Translations under genes and position numbers: made by a program
Shown: positions 1-8,418 of the stretch, one piece after another
How positions within the stretch are numbered: position 1 is the first letter of the stretch
How the letters are laid out: every line of letters starts with the position of its first letter
Notes under the pieces: generated by a model
What the model was told of the DNA's origin: nothing
The model's database searches: none
The model's input: only the letters and a program-made list of their open reading frames with translations
Assembly: GCA_910579995.1 (NCBI GenBank)
Contig: CAJTWH010000001.1
Location: 80,884 to 144,883, forward strand
Origin: an uncultured Muribaculaceae bacterium
Lineage (GTDB): Bacteria; Bacteroidota; Bacteroidia; Bacteroidales; Muribaculaceae
Reading direction: 5' to 3'
DNA: 64,000 nt

Positions 1-826
1 AGAATATGGCATTGCGCGCATATTGTGTGGCCGTGGGCAGGATGGTGGTATACATGCCTTCGTCGAAAGTGAAGTATTCGGCGAGGATGGGCTTGATTGT
101 GCGCCATTGGTCGAGGCGGAAGTTGTCGATGAGGATAAAGAATACTTTCTCGCCTGCGTCGAGCAGCGGGAACACCTTGCGCGGCATAACGGCGGGGCTC
201 AGCATGGGGCCGTTGTCGTCGGTGACCCAGCTCTCGTAGTTGCGTTTCACCCACTTGTAGAATTCCTTGTCGGCCTCGCGCTTCTGGTCTTCGAGCATTT
301 CGAGCATGCCGGTGTCGGCTGCGGCGAGCTCCATCTCGCGGTAAACGAGGCGGTTGTAGAGCTCGGTCCAAGCGTCGATACTGTCGGCGCTGTTGATGAG
401 CATGCCGAGCTGGCCGAATTCCTCGCGGTAGTCGCGTGTGGCTTTCTCGGATACAAGGCGCTCGCTGTGGAGGTGTTTCTTTATGGCGATGAGAATCTGG
501 TTTGGATTTACAGGCTTGATGAGATAGTCGGCTATCTTGCTTCCGACGGCCTGATCCATGATGTTTTCTTCCTCGCTCTTGGTAATCATTATCACGGGCG
601 TCTCGGGATGACGCTGTTTGATGATAGTGAGGGTCTCGAGGCCGGTGAGGCCGGGCATATTCTCGTCGAGTATGATGAGGTCGAATGGCTCGGCGTCGGC
701 CATGTCGAGAGCGTCGCGGCCGTTGTTGGCTGTGACTACATCATAACCCTTGTTGCGCAGAAACATCAGGTGGGGTTTGAGGAGGTCGATCTCATCGTCG
801 GCCCAAAGTATCCTTTGTTTGTTCAT
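1..826 (-). CDS. porX: PorX-type response regulator with PglZ-like domain (3' end outside window)
   Basis: The ATG is at 826 and the frame stays open to the window edge, so about 275 N-terminal residues are visible and the C-terminus is missing. The N-terminal CheY-like receiver has acidic residues D10/D11, the phospho-acceptor D54 in LILDENMPG context and K104 in YLIKPV. The visible part after the receiver reads like the PorX helical linker and the start of the alkaline-phosphatase-fold PglZ domain (for example VFFILIDNFRLDQWR). In Bacteroidota PorX works with the PorY kinase to control type IX secretion genes. Its ATG overlaps the stop of the WbqC gene (ATGA), so it is the last gene of lepB-wbqC-porX. 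Family assignment is firm; the role here is inferred because no T9SS gene is in the window. Confidence 0.9.
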   Translation of the reverse strand, partial: MNKQRILWADDEIDLLKPHLMFLRNKGYDVVTANNGRDALDMADAEPFDLIILDENMPGLTGLETLTIIKQRHPETPVIMITKSEEENIMDQAVGSKIADYLIKPVNPNQILIAIKKHLHSERLVSEKATRDYREEFGQLGMLINSADSIDAWTELYNRLVYREMELAAADTGMLEMLEDQKREADKEFYKWVKRNYESWVTDDNGPMLSPAVMPRKVFPLLDAGEKVFFILIDNFRLDQWRTIKPILAEYFTFDEGMYTTILPTATQYARNAIF

Positions 827-1476
827 ACGGCAAAGTTAGTCTTTTCGTCGCTAAATAGCAATAGCGGCGCCTCGGGGCCAAGGTTAAAAATAAGGTCGAG
901 GATGCTAAGTTTTGATAAAAAACCGTAATTGCCTGCTCTTATCTGCCAGTATTTTTGAGGCGCGTCGAGCTTTGAGAAGTCAGTGCGCCGGTAGTCGTCG
1001 CCCTCGGCCGGGAGGGTGTCGAGCATGCGTGTGTCGAGGCCGAGAATGTCGCGGACGAGGGCGTCGGCCTCAAGCACCATGGAGCAGATACTTCGCGGCC
1101 CGGGGTTGAGCACCGGGGCGAAGCGGTCGATGTAGAACTCGAAGAAGGGAGTGCGTCCGTAGGCCGATTCGAGAGCCTGCAGATGTATCTCCCACCAGCG
1201 GGCGTGGCTGCTTACCGTCACTTGATTCCATGTGAGCTTGCCACTCAGAAACGCGCCCTCAGGGCGGCTTACGGGCACAGTGAGTCGCAGCTCGCCCCGG
1301 CTGTCGGCAATGCTGTAGCGGTGCACCGACTTGAATCGTTTGTCATAGCGCAGCGATGTGTCGATAAATGCCGCCGGGTATTGAGCCATAAGGGCATAGT
1401 AGGCCACGGAGCCGAAAAGCTGCGGTGGAAGTATGGCCACAGCCCCTTCCGGACGTGTGGTCAGCGGCGTGCTCAT
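823..1476 (-). CDS. WbqC-family protein
   Basis: A 217-residue protein with the N-terminal ILPPQLFGSVAYYALM pattern and the SxHARWWEIHLQALESAYGRTPFFEFY core typical of WbqC-like proteins. These are cytoplasmic proteins often found near O-antigen or surface-sugar genes; their biochemical function is poorly defined. The gene overlaps lepB upstream and porX downstream by ATGA-type junctions, so all three are probably translated from one mRNA. Nothing here points to a specific sugar substrate. Family confidence is high, function low. Confidence 0.85.
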   Translation of the reverse strand: MSTPLTTRPEGAVAILPPQLFGSVAYYALMAQYPAAFIDTSLRYDKRFKSVHRYSIADSRGELRLTVPVSRPEGAFLSGKLTWNQVTVSSHARWWEIHLQALESAYGRTPFFEFYIDRFAPVLNPGPRSICSMVLEADALVRDILGLDTRMLDTLPAEGDDYRRTDFSKLDAPQKYWQIRAGNYGFLSKLSILDLIFNLGPEAPLLLFSDEKTNFAV

Positions 1477-2969
1477 TTCTTGTCGGGGTTGGCGCTGCGC
1501 AGTATGCGGTTGAAGCGTATCTTGCCGTCGAAGAGGCCACGGGTGCGGTCGAAGGAGGCGAGCACTATCATGGGAGTGCCTACGACATGGTCTTCGGGTA
1601 CGAAGCCCCAGAAGCGGGAGTCCTGCGAGTTGTCGCGGTTGTCGCCCATCATGAAGTAGTAGTCCATGGCAAAGGTATAGTAGTCAGCCGGTTTGCCGTC
1701 AATCATCACCTTGCCGGTAGTCTCGTCGAAGTAGGCGTCGTTGTGGCCTTCATAGTTGCGTATGCAGCGGTTGTAGATGGTCCAAGCGTCTTTGTCGAGC
1801 TTCACGGTAGAGCCTTTGGCGGGTATGTAGAGGCCGTTTTCGCCGCCGAAGTTTGAGAGCGTCCAGTCGCCGGCAGAGCCGAAGGGGAACACCATCGAGT
1901 TCATGCCCGAATCGAAGAAGTAGGGTGCCACCTCATTGAATTTCACATAGTCGGCCATCACGCCCTCGGCTGTCATGCGCTCTATCATGCTCCGGGTGAG
2001 GGGAGCCATGTAGGCTATGGCATTGTCATCGGCATTGCGCAGGAAGGGCTTGAGATTCTGGCGCGACGGTGTGCCGGGTTGATAGGAGTAGATGTCGTCG
2101 GCTGTGATGTCGAGCTCTTTGAGGTCGGCGTCGGTGAGCGGGCGGGTGGTGGCGAAAATGTAGTTGAACTGCACATTTTCGGGGAACTCGCGGGCCTGGC
2201 CGTCGATATATATGGTGTCGTTCTTTATTGCGAGGCGCTGGCCGGGAAGGCCTACGGCGCGTTTTACGAAATTCTGACGGCGGTCGACGGGTCGGTAGAT
2301 GATGTCGCCGAACATTGCCTTGTTTGTCTTCACTTCCTCGCGGCCATATTGCTCTACAAGGAGGTCGTAGTACATCGGAGTCTCCTCAAACTTCGAGGCA
2401 ACGGTGTCGCCGGCGGGGAAGTTGAACACCACGATGTCGCCCTCTTCCACGTTGCGGAGACCTTTTAGGCGCTTGTATTCCACCGAGGGGTTGTCGAGAT
2501 AGGACTTCATGCCGAAGAGGCTGTTGTGGACGAGAGGGAAGTGCACCGGGGTTATGGGCACGCGCGGGCCGTAGATCATCTTGTTTACCCACAGATAGTC
2601 GCCTGTGAGCAAGGTCTTTTCGAGTGAACTCGACGGTATCTGATAGTTCTGTCCTACGAAGGCGAACACGAAATAAACGAGCACAAGGGCATAGACGATG
2701 GCGTCGACCCAGCTCATCACTGCTCTTGTGGCCTTTGACTTGCTTTTCTTCCACCATGTGAAAGGAATGTAGCCTGTGATATATATGTCGAAAAGGAGCA
2801 GCTCGAAAATAGCGAGCCACCAAGTGCCCATCCAAGCTACCCAAGCGAGGAAAATAAGGCTTACCACGCCGAAACGTATCCAGCGTGTTGTTTTTATCTC
2901 TTTGATACGGCGCATGAAATCTTCGCCGAAGCTGAGTTTGCGATTGTCGGAAGTCTGTTCGTTTGTCAT
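1473..2969 (-). CDS. lepB: Signal peptidase I
   Basis: Type I signal peptidase, which removes signal peptides from exported proteins at the inner membrane. The 498-residue protein has two N-terminal hydrophobic segments (about 32-65) and a third near 88-106. The catalytic serine is S115 in QIPSSSLEKTL, the general-base lysine is probably K236 in QNFVKRAVGLPG, and a late MGDNRDNSQDSR box is present. It is longer than enterobacterial LepB, as is usual in Bacteroidales, where a large insert separates the catalytic residues. I chose ATG 2969; an upstream TTG at 2978 would add three residues but lies against the promoter. First gene of the lepB-wbqC-porX operon. Confidence 0.93.
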   Translation of the reverse strand: MTNEQTSDNRKLSFGEDFMRRIKEIKTTRWIRFGVVSLIFLAWVAWMGTWWLAIFELLLFDIYITGYIPFTWWKKSKSKATRAVMSWVDAIVYALVLVYFVFAFVGQNYQIPSSSLEKTLLTGDYLWVNKMIYGPRVPITPVHFPLVHNSLFGMKSYLDNPSVEYKRLKGLRNVEEGDIVVFNFPAGDTVASKFEETPMYYDLLVEQYGREEVKTNKAMFGDIIYRPVDRRQNFVKRAVGLPGQRLAIKNDTIYIDGQAREFPENVQFNYIFATTRPLTDADLKELDITADDIYSYQPGTPSRQNLKPFLRNADDNAIAYMAPLTRSMIERMTAEGVMADYVKFNEVAPYFFDSGMNSMVFPFGSAGDWTLSNFGGENGLYIPAKGSTVKLDKDAWTIYNRCIRNYEGHNDAYFDETTGKVMIDGKPADYYTFAMDYYFMMGDNRDNSQDSRFWGFVPEDHVVGTPMIVLASFDRTRGLFDGKIRFNRILRSANPDKK

Positions 2970-2975
2970 AATCGG

Positions 2976-3006
2976 CAAAATTACATAAAATCACCCGAAA
3001 GTGCAA
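2976..3006 (-). promoter_or_regulatory. Promoter for lepB operon
   Basis: On the minus strand TTG (3006-3004), a 20-bp spacer and TAATTTTG (2983-2976) fit the Bacteroidota -33/-7 consensus. The -7 box starts in the stop codon of the ATPase gene and lies 7 bp from the lepB ATG, so the transcript would be leaderless or nearly so. Confidence 0.55.
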
Positions 3007-4312
3007 TTTTTTTTGCGAAGACGCCGGCGGCGCAGAGGGGGATGTTGTCGATCCAATCCTGATGTTGATATCCTTTCATCGATAGTCTGTAGCCGTGGAG
3101 GCCGCTTCCGGCGTTGTCGACAGTTATGAATTGGTGCATGGAGCGCGACTTTACATTTTCTTCTGCTTTTACTTCAACAGGAAGCAGATGAGTGCCGGCT
3201 TGGACGATGAAGTCTATCTCAAGAGTAGAGTTTTCTTTGCTGTAGTAAGCGATAACGGTGTCGGGCGTGCTTACAAATTGTGTGAGGACATAGTTTTCAG
3301 TGAAAGCCCCCTTGTATTCGCTGAATACGTTGTTACCAATAAGTATAAGAGCCGGAGGTACATCGGCCATGGCTCCGAGCAGGCCCACATCGAGCAGGTA
3401 GAGCTTGAACGCGTTTGGGTCGATGTAAAATTTCAACGGGAGGGCAGCTTTGGAGAGGCGGGGAACTTTATATACGAGTCCGGCGTCGACGAGCCACTGC
3501 AGCGCATTCTCATATTCTGCAGCACGCGCTCCTTTTTTTAGAAAACCAAAAATGAATTTTTTATTTTCCTTTGCCAGCTGGGCAGGGATTGACTGAAATA
3601 TCATACGGGCTTTCAGAGTGTCGCTGCCGGCATGTTTGGCGATGTCGGCGTCGTAGGCAGCGAGGATGTCTTTCTGGATAGTGCGTACTTTCTCGGGGGT
3701 GCGGGAGCTGATAAACTCGGCCACGGCCTCAGGCATACCGCCTACAAAATAATATTGACGCAGCAATTCGGTGTATTCCGGCAACAGACTGTTTACGATG
3801 TCGTGGGCTTCGGAGTCATTCAGTAATTCAAGTTTCTTGTCTTCGCCGAGAGCCTCGAGAAATTCGGCGAATGTCATCGGATACATGTGCAGGATATTGA
3901 CTTTGCCTGTCGGGAACGACTGCCCGTCCATATTTATAACACCAAGCAGCGACCCTGCTACGGCTATCGCTATACCCGGAGCGTCTTCGCAAAAGTACTT
4001 GAGCGCACCGATAACATCCGGTATGTCTTGCGCTTCGTCAAGAAAAATGAGTGTGCGACCTTCGCGGATTTCCTCGCCACTGATGGCCGAAAGTCCGAGA
4101 AGAATACGCCTTACGTCTTTGTCGGTGCTGAAAAGAGTGGCTACGGCCTCATTTTTATAGCAGTTGATATATACCATATTGTCGAATTCTTTGCGCCCGA
4201 ATTCTTTGAGTATATATGTCTTGCCGACCTGACGCGCGCCATAGAGCATTAGCGGTTTGCGTCCGGGGGCTTCTTTCCACTGCAATAATTGCGAATATAT
4301 GCTTCGTCTCAT
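2981..4312 (-). CDS. AAA+ ATPase with DUF4143 domain
   Basis: A 443-residue protein of the large ATPase family (AAA_14 plus DUF4143) that is abundant in Bacteroidales. Walker A is GARQVGKT (25-32) and Walker B LIFLDEAQD (88-96). The C-terminal part contains the DUF4143 region ending in a nuclease-like core (ENYVLTQF ... LEIDFIVQAGTHLLPVEVKAEENVKS), which resembles the D-ExK arrangement of restriction-like folds. Cellular role is not established for the family. I chose ATG 4312 because conservation starts at MRRSIYSQLL; an in-frame extension to 4480 would translate the upstream 33-bp repeats as YPHKNV units and begins with TTG. The gene looks like a stand-alone accessory unit inserted between lepB and glyS. 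Confidence 0.85.
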   Translation of the reverse strand: MRRSIYSQLLQWKEAPGRKPLMLYGARQVGKTYILKEFGRKEFDNMVYINCYKNEAVATLFSTDKDVRRILLGLSAISGEEIREGRTLIFLDEAQDIPDVIGALKYFCEDAPGIAIAVAGSLLGVINMDGQSFPTGKVNILHMYPMTFAEFLEALGEDKKLELLNDSEAHDIVNSLLPEYTELLRQYYFVGGMPEAVAEFISSRTPEKVRTIQKDILAAYDADIAKHAGSDTLKARMIFQSIPAQLAKENKKFIFGFLKKGARAAEYENALQWLVDAGLVYKVPRLSKAALPLKFYIDPNAFKLYLLDVGLLGAMADVPPALILIGNNVFSEYKGAFTENYVLTQFVSTPDTVIAYYSKENSTLEIDFIVQAGTHLLPVEVKAEENVKSRSMHQFITVDNAGSGLHGYRLSMKGYQHQDWIDNIPLCAAGVFAKKIALSGDFM

Positions 4313-4336
4313 TTCTTTGAAGTGTCTGTTTTGTCG

Positions 4337-4367
4337 CAAAATTACATTTTTATGGGGATAAAAACAA
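4337..4367 (-). promoter_or_regulatory. Promoter of the DUF4143 ATPase, overlapped by a repeat
   Basis: On the minus strand TTG (4367-4365), 20 bp, then TAATTTTG (4344-4337), ending 25 bp before the ATG. The first repeat copy (4343-4360) lies inside the spacer, where a bound repressor would block RNA polymerase. Promoter match is seen; operator role is inferred. Confidence 0.55.
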
Positions 4368-4441
4368 GGGTGTGCTACATTTTTATGGGGATAAAAGTGT
4401 GGGTTGACTACATTTTTATGGGGATATAATTGTTGGTAGCG
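4343..4441. repeat. Three 33-bp-period direct repeats upstream of the ATPase
   Basis: The 18-mer TACATTTTTATGGGGATA occurs exactly at 4343, 4376 and 4409, a perfect 33-bp spacing (about three helical turns). Similarity continues for a few more bases in copies 1 and 2. Too short and too regular in spacer content to be CRISPR. Likely an operator array for the ATPase gene. Confidence 0.85.
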
Positions 4442-4500
4442 TTGCGGAGCTGCCCTTGGCAGTCGACTCAGCGTGAGCAAATTTCAGTGAAAAATTTGCA

Positions 4501-4566
4501 TTTACCCTTGAAAACGTGAAAATCAGCGCATATTTTACCTTTGAAAACGTGAAATTAAGATATGAA
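4501..4566. repeat. Second pair of 33-bp-period repeats
   Basis: TTTACCyTTGAAAACGTGAA occurs at 4501 and 4534, differing at one position, again 33 bp apart but with a sequence unrelated to the 4343 array. It lies between the ATPase and glyS. No gene is seen in 4442-4715. The matching period suggests a related origin or binding mode. Confidence 0.75.
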
Positions 4567-4666
4567 AAGAAAGATTGATGTTATAAACATGGGTGACTTG
4601 GGTGACTTGTGGGTTTGAATTATAGTTTTTTAAGGGCGGCTGCTGTGAAGTTTGGCTGAAAATGTG

Positions 4667-4674
4667 TAATTTTG
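4667..4674 (+). promoter_or_regulatory. -7 promoter element upstream of glyS
   Basis: TAATTTTG matches the Bacteroidota -7 box, 41 bp before the glyS ATG. I see no convincing TTTG at the -33 position, so this is a partial match. Confidence 0.4.
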
Positions 4675-4715
4675 CACACTATAATCAATTCAACCTCAAA
4701 AAAGAATATTCAGAA

Positions 4716-6260
4716 ATGGCACAGCAAGACGACGTGTTCAAGAAAATCGTATCTCATGCCAAGGAGTACGGTTTCGTCTTTCCTTCCAGCGAAATATACG
4801 ACGGCCTTTCGGCTGTATATGACTACGGTCAGAACGGTGTGGAGCTCAAAAACAACATCAAGCGCTATTGGTGGGACGCCATGACGCTCCTTCACGAGAA
4901 TATCGTGGGTATTGACTCTGCGATTTTCATGCACCCGACAATCTGGAAAGCCTCAGGCCATGTCGACGCTTTCAATGACCCCTTGATCGACAACCGCGAC
5001 AGCAAAAAGCGCTATCGTGCCGATGTGCTCATTGAAGACCACCTCGCCAAGTTCGACGAGAAAATCGACAAGGAGATCGCCAAGGCTGCCAAACGCTTCG
5101 GCGACGCTTTCGACGAGGCTCAGTTCCGCGCCACCAATGGCCGTGTGCTCGACCTGCAGGGTCGCCGCGACGCCCTCCACGAGCGTTTTGCCAAGGCCAT
5201 GAACGACAATAATCTTGACGAGCTGCGCCAGATTATCGTTGACGAAGAAATCGTATGTCCCATCTCCGGCACAAAGAACTGGACAGAAGTGCGCCAGTTC
5301 AACCTCATGTTCAAGACCGAGATGGGCTCTACCGCCGACGGTGCGATGACAGTATATCTCCGTCCCGAGACCGCTCAGGGTATTTTCGTGAACTATCTCA
5401 ACGTGCAGAAAACCGGCCGCATGCGCATACCTTTCGGTATCGCCCAGATCGGCAAGGCATTTCGCAATGAGATTGTGGCCCGTCAGTTTATCTTCCGTAT
5501 GCGCGAGTTCGAGCAGATGGAAATGCAATTCTTCGTGCGCCCCGGCGAGGAACTCAAATGGTTCGCCCAGTGGAAAGAATGGCGTCTCAAATGGCACAAG
5601 GCTCTCGGCATGGGCGATGAGAAATACCGCTACCACGACCACGACAAGTTGGCTCACTATGCCAACGCTGCCACCGACATCGAATTCCAGATGCCTTTCG
5701 GCTTCAAGGAAGTGGAGGGTATACACTCGCGTACAAACTTCGACCTCTCGCAGCACCAGAAATTCTCCGGCAAGAAAATCGAATACTTCGACCCCGAACT
5801 CAACCAGAGCTACACTCCCTACGTAATCGAGACATCGATCGGCGTTGACCGTATGTTCCTGAGCGTTCTTTGCTCGGCTTACGACGAAGAACAGCTGCCC
5901 AACGGCGAGACCCGCACCGTGCTCCACCTTCCGGCACCCCTCGCACCGGTGAAATGCGCCGTGCTCCCCTTGGTGCGCAAGGACGGTCTGCCTGAGAAAG
6001 CACGCGAGATTGTAGACGAACTTAAATTTGACTTCGCCACACATTACGAAGAGAAAGACGCCATCGGCAAACGCTACCGCCGTCAGGACGCCATCGGCAC
6101 GCCTTTCTGTATCACCGTCGACCACCAGACTCTCGAAGACAACACCGTGACACTTCGCGAGCGCGACAGCATGGAGCAGACCCGTGTGGCCATCGACGAC
6201 CTCCACAAGCTTATCCACGACCGCGTGAGTCTCGCCGCTCTCCTGCGCAAACTCCGCTAA
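4716..6260 (+). CDS. glyS: Glycine--tRNA ligase
   Basis: Single-chain (alpha2-type) glycyl-tRNA synthetase that charges tRNA-Gly in the cytoplasm. Of its 514 residues the class II core is clear: NLMFKTEMG, YLRPETAQGIFVNY, the motif 2 region FGIAQIGKAFRNEI, and motif 3 TSIGVDRMFLSVL, followed by an HGTP-like anticodon-binding domain (APVKCAVLPLV ... YRRQDAIGTPFCITVDHQTL). Length is normal for Bacteroidales. I chose ATG 4716 (MAQQDDVFKK); an in-frame ATG at 4662 lies upstream of the -7 element. lemA follows after 12 bp, so they are probably cotranscribed. Confidence 0.95.
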   Translation: MAQQDDVFKKIVSHAKEYGFVFPSSEIYDGLSAVYDYGQNGVELKNNIKRYWWDAMTLLHENIVGIDSAIFMHPTIWKASGHVDAFNDPLIDNRDSKKRYRADVLIEDHLAKFDEKIDKEIAKAAKRFGDAFDEAQFRATNGRVLDLQGRRDALHERFAKAMNDNNLDELRQIIVDEEIVCPISGTKNWTEVRQFNLMFKTEMGSTADGAMTVYLRPETAQGIFVNYLNVQKTGRMRIPFGIAQIGKAFRNEIVARQFIFRMREFEQMEMQFFVRPGEELKWFAQWKEWRLKWHKALGMGDEKYRYHDHDKLAHYANAATDIEFQMPFGFKEVEGIHSRTNFDLSQHQKFSGKKIEYFDPELNQSYTPYVIETSIGVDRMFLSVLCSAYDEEQLPNGETRTVLHLPAPLAPVKCAVLPLVRKDGLPEKAREIVDELKFDFATHYEEKDAIGKRYRRQDAIGTPFCITVDHQTLEDNTVTLRERDSMEQTRVAIDDLHKLIHDRVSLAALLRKLR

Positions 6261-6272
6261 TATCTCCTCAAA

Positions 6273-6887
6273 ATGAAGAAATCTGTAATTGTAATAGTTG
6301 TAATCGTAGTATTGGCTGTTATACTTTTTGTCAACGGCAAATCTACATATAATAACATGGTCACCCTCGAGCAGGATGTAGACCAGGCATGGGCCAAGGT
6401 AGAGGTGCAGTATCAGCGCCGCATGGACCTCATCCCCAACCTCGTGGAGACAGTAAAGGGCTATGCCGCCCACGAGAGCGACACCTACGAGAGCGTGACG
6501 CGTGCACGTGCCGGCCTCACCGACGCCTACAACAATGCCCGTGGGCTTGAAGAAGGTGCTTCGCCGGCCGATACACAAGGCTTCGAGGCTTTCAACAGCG
6601 CGCAGGACAAGCTCAAGAGCGCCCTCGGCATTTATGTCAATGCCGTGCGCGAGGCTTATCCCGACCTCAAGGCCAACGAGCAGTTCCTCGGCCTGCAGGC
6701 ACAGCTCGAAGGCACCGAAAACCGTATCGCCACAGAGCGCGGACGCTATACCGACGTAGTGAAAGAATACAATGTGGCTGTGAAGCGCTTTCCCGCCAAC
6801 ATCTGGGCAGGCGTATTCGGCTTCTCTGCCAAACCTCAGTTCCAGGCCGACGCCGAGGCGGCTACAGCACCTAAAGTCCAATTCTGA
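6273..6887 (+). CDS. lemA: LemA family protein
   Basis: A 204-residue LemA-family protein: one N-terminal membrane segment (about 4-21) followed by a helical domain facing the periplasm, with the conserved LVETVKGYAAHE and GLQAQLEGTENRIATERGRY motifs and the closing PANIWAGVFGF. The family is widespread, and its exact function is unsettled (membrane stress or protein display has been suggested). It lies between glyS and an FKBP lipoprotein with gaps of 12 and 5 bp, so it is likely in one operon. No TPM-domain partner gene is adjacent. Confidence 0.92.
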   Translation: MKKSVIVIVVIVVLAVILFVNGKSTYNNMVTLEQDVDQAWAKVEVQYQRRMDLIPNLVETVKGYAAHESDTYESVTRARAGLTDAYNNARGLEEGASPADTQGFEAFNSAQDKLKSALGIYVNAVREAYPDLKANEQFLGLQAQLEGTENRIATERGRYTDVVKEYNVAVKRFPANIWAGVFGFSAKPQFQADAEAATAPKVQF

Positions 6888-6892
6888 CCGCT

Positions 6893-7450
6893 ATGAAGAA
6901 ATTACTCATCATTATCGCTGTCGGAGTCGTTATGCTGTGCTCCTGCATGGGCGACGACAAGACAACATGGGAAGAATACGAATCATGGCGCAACCTCAAC
7001 AATGCGTGGATTGAAGAGCTCTCGCAGCTTAAAAATGCAGACGGGACTCCTTATTATACAATAGTGGTGCCGGAGTGGAATCCGTCGACCTACGTGCTCA
7101 TGCACTTCTTCAACGACCGCTCTGAGACCGAGGGTAAGCTCTCGCCGCTCTACAACAGCACCATCGACGTGCGCTATCAGCTTCATCTGTGCGACGGCAC
7201 AGCTGTAGACTCTTCTGACACGCAGACTCAATATGGTGCCAAGGGAATCTTCCGCACGCAGCTCAACAATACCATCCAAGGATGGGCTGTGGCACTGCCC
7301 CAAATGCGTTGCGGTGATACTGCCGAGGTCATCATACCTTACGGCATAGCCTACGGATCGAGCTCTACCGGCGCTATCAAGCCCTACTCGAACCTGCGCT
7401 TCAACATCCGCCTCGTCGACATTCCCTACTACGAACTCCCCAATCCCTAA
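6893..7450 (+). CDS. FKBP-type peptidyl-prolyl isomerase lipoprotein
   Basis: A 185-residue lipoprotein: signal peptide with lipobox LCSC and lipidation at C18, then a helical N-terminal part and a C-terminal FKBP fold (QGWAVALPQMRCGDTAEVIIPYGIAYG, then YSNLRFNIRLVDI). FKBP proteins catalyse cis-trans isomerisation of prolyl bonds; this one would act in the periplasm, anchored to a membrane. The hydrophobic catalytic pocket residues are only partly conserved, so chaperone-only activity is possible. Last gene of glyS-lemA-FKBP; a hairpin follows at 7469. Confidence 0.8.
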   Translation: MKKLLIIIAVGVVMLCSCMGDDKTTWEEYESWRNLNNAWIEELSQLKNADGTPYYTIVVPEWNPSTYVLMHFFNDRSETEGKLSPLYNSTIDVRYQLHLCDGTAVDSSDTQTQYGAKGIFRTQLNNTIQGWAVALPQMRCGDTAEVIIPYGIAYGSSSTGAIKPYSNLRFNIRLVDIPYYELPNP

Positions 7451-7468
7451 ATAGATTGACCAAACAAT

Positions 7469-7498
7469 AACGGCCGCAGGTGATCACCTGTGGCCGTT
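7469..7498 (+). terminator. Hairpin terminator after the FKBP gene
   Basis: AACGGCC-G-CAGGTGA pairs with TCACCTG-T-GGCCGTT with one mismatch, a stem of about 14 bp. There is no U-tract, so termination strength is uncertain. Confidence 0.6.
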
Positions 7499-7605
7499 CG
7501 TTATATATAGAGGCGAGCTTAAGCCCGCACACATACTCAAAAAATGGCTTTGGCAGATAATTTAATTGGTGGAAGTTTGTTTATTATAGGCTTCGGGATC
7601 GGCAT

Positions 7606-7636
7606 TTTGTGGTTTGGGGATTTTTGATTAATTTTG
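7606..7636 (+). promoter_or_regulatory. Promoter for the rhomboid-EEP operon
   Basis: TTTG (7606-7609), a 19-bp spacer and TAATTTTG (7629-7636) match the Bacteroidota consensus, 26 bp before the rhomboid ATG. The rest of 7499-7605 shows nothing else I can support. Confidence 0.7.
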
Positions 7637-7662
7637 TCGTTTGATAATTTTAGCGAATATTT

Positions 7663-8418
7663 ATGTATTCTTCTCGTCCTTCATTTTTTCAGACTATACC
7701 GCCGGTTGTCAAGAATCTGTTGATAATCAATGTACTCATATATCTGCTGATGGCGGTGCTGCCGGCAGCAGACAGATTTTTCGACAGCCATCTGGCGCTC
7801 TACTATTTCTCATCGCCGGCTTTCCAGCCTTTCCAGCTGTTTACCTACATGTTTATCCATGGGGGCTTCATGCACCTGTTTTTCAATATGTTCGCCCTCG
7901 TGATGTTCGGGCGTACCATTGAGATGACTATGGGCTCGGCAAGATTCCTGTTCTATTATATCACCTGCGGTATCTGCGCGGCCTTGGTGCAGTTGGGAGT
8001 CTTCGCGATATATATCAACCATATTGAGGGCATGCTTCCGCCTGACGCTGTAGAGCATGTCGTAAAAGAGGGCTTCTCGCTGATACAACGTGGCTACAAT
8101 TACTCCGACCCCGACTTGGCTCAGCTCAATGCCTTTATCAATACCCCTATGGTGGGAGCCTCGGGTGCTATCTATGGTGTGCTGCTCGCTTTCGGTTTCC
8201 TCTTTCCAAATCTGCCGGTTTATATTTTCTTCATCCCGGTGCCCGTCAAGTCGAAGTGGCTCATCATCGGATATTTCGTGCTTGAACTTGTCTACGGTAT
8301 TTCAGGCTCAGCCGACGGTGTGGCTCATTTCGCCCATCTCGGCGGCATGATATTCGGCTTCCTCTTGCTGCTTTATTGGAAGAAAAAGGGAGTGTTCAAT
8401 AACCACTGGTTCTTCTGA
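7663..8418 (+). CDS. Rhomboid family intramembrane serine protease
   Basis: A 251-residue polytopic membrane protein with the rhomboid signature: HGGFMHLFFN (66-75) in the second membrane region, the catalytic serine S167 in GASGAIYG, and histidine H225 in HFAHLGG. Rhomboids cleave transmembrane substrates inside the bilayer. A longer-than-usual loop (about 119-160) separates membrane segments. The stop codon overlaps the next gene's ATG (TGATG), so the two are translationally coupled. The substrate cannot be told from the sequence. Confidence 0.92.
   Translation: MYSSRPSFFQTIPPVVKNLLIINVLIYLLMAVLPAADRFFDSHLALYYFSSPAFQPFQLFTYMFIHGGFMHLFFNMFALVMFGRTIEMTMGSARFLFYYITCGICAALVQLGVFAIYINHIEGMLPPDAVEHVVKEGFSLIQRGYNYSDPDLAQLNAFINTPMVGASGAIYGVLLAFGFLFPNLPVYIFFIPVPVKSKWLIIGYFVLELVYGISGSADGVAHFAHLGGMIFGFLLLLYWKKKGVFNNHWFF

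Noticed and set aside
4313..4480. N-terminal extension of the ATPase through the repeats
   Set aside because: It starts with TTG, has a stop just upstream, and the promoter lies inside it; conservation is expected from MRRSIYSQ on. Not fully excluded.
4343..4566. Repeat arrays considered as a CRISPR
   Set aside because: The repeats are 18-20 bp with spacers of about 13-15 bp that are partly alike, there are only two or three copies, and no cas gene is near.
4953..6881. 642-codon minus-strand open frame across glyS and lemA
   Set aside because: It is a shadow produced by the strong codon bias of the genes on the other strand and has no recognisable domain.
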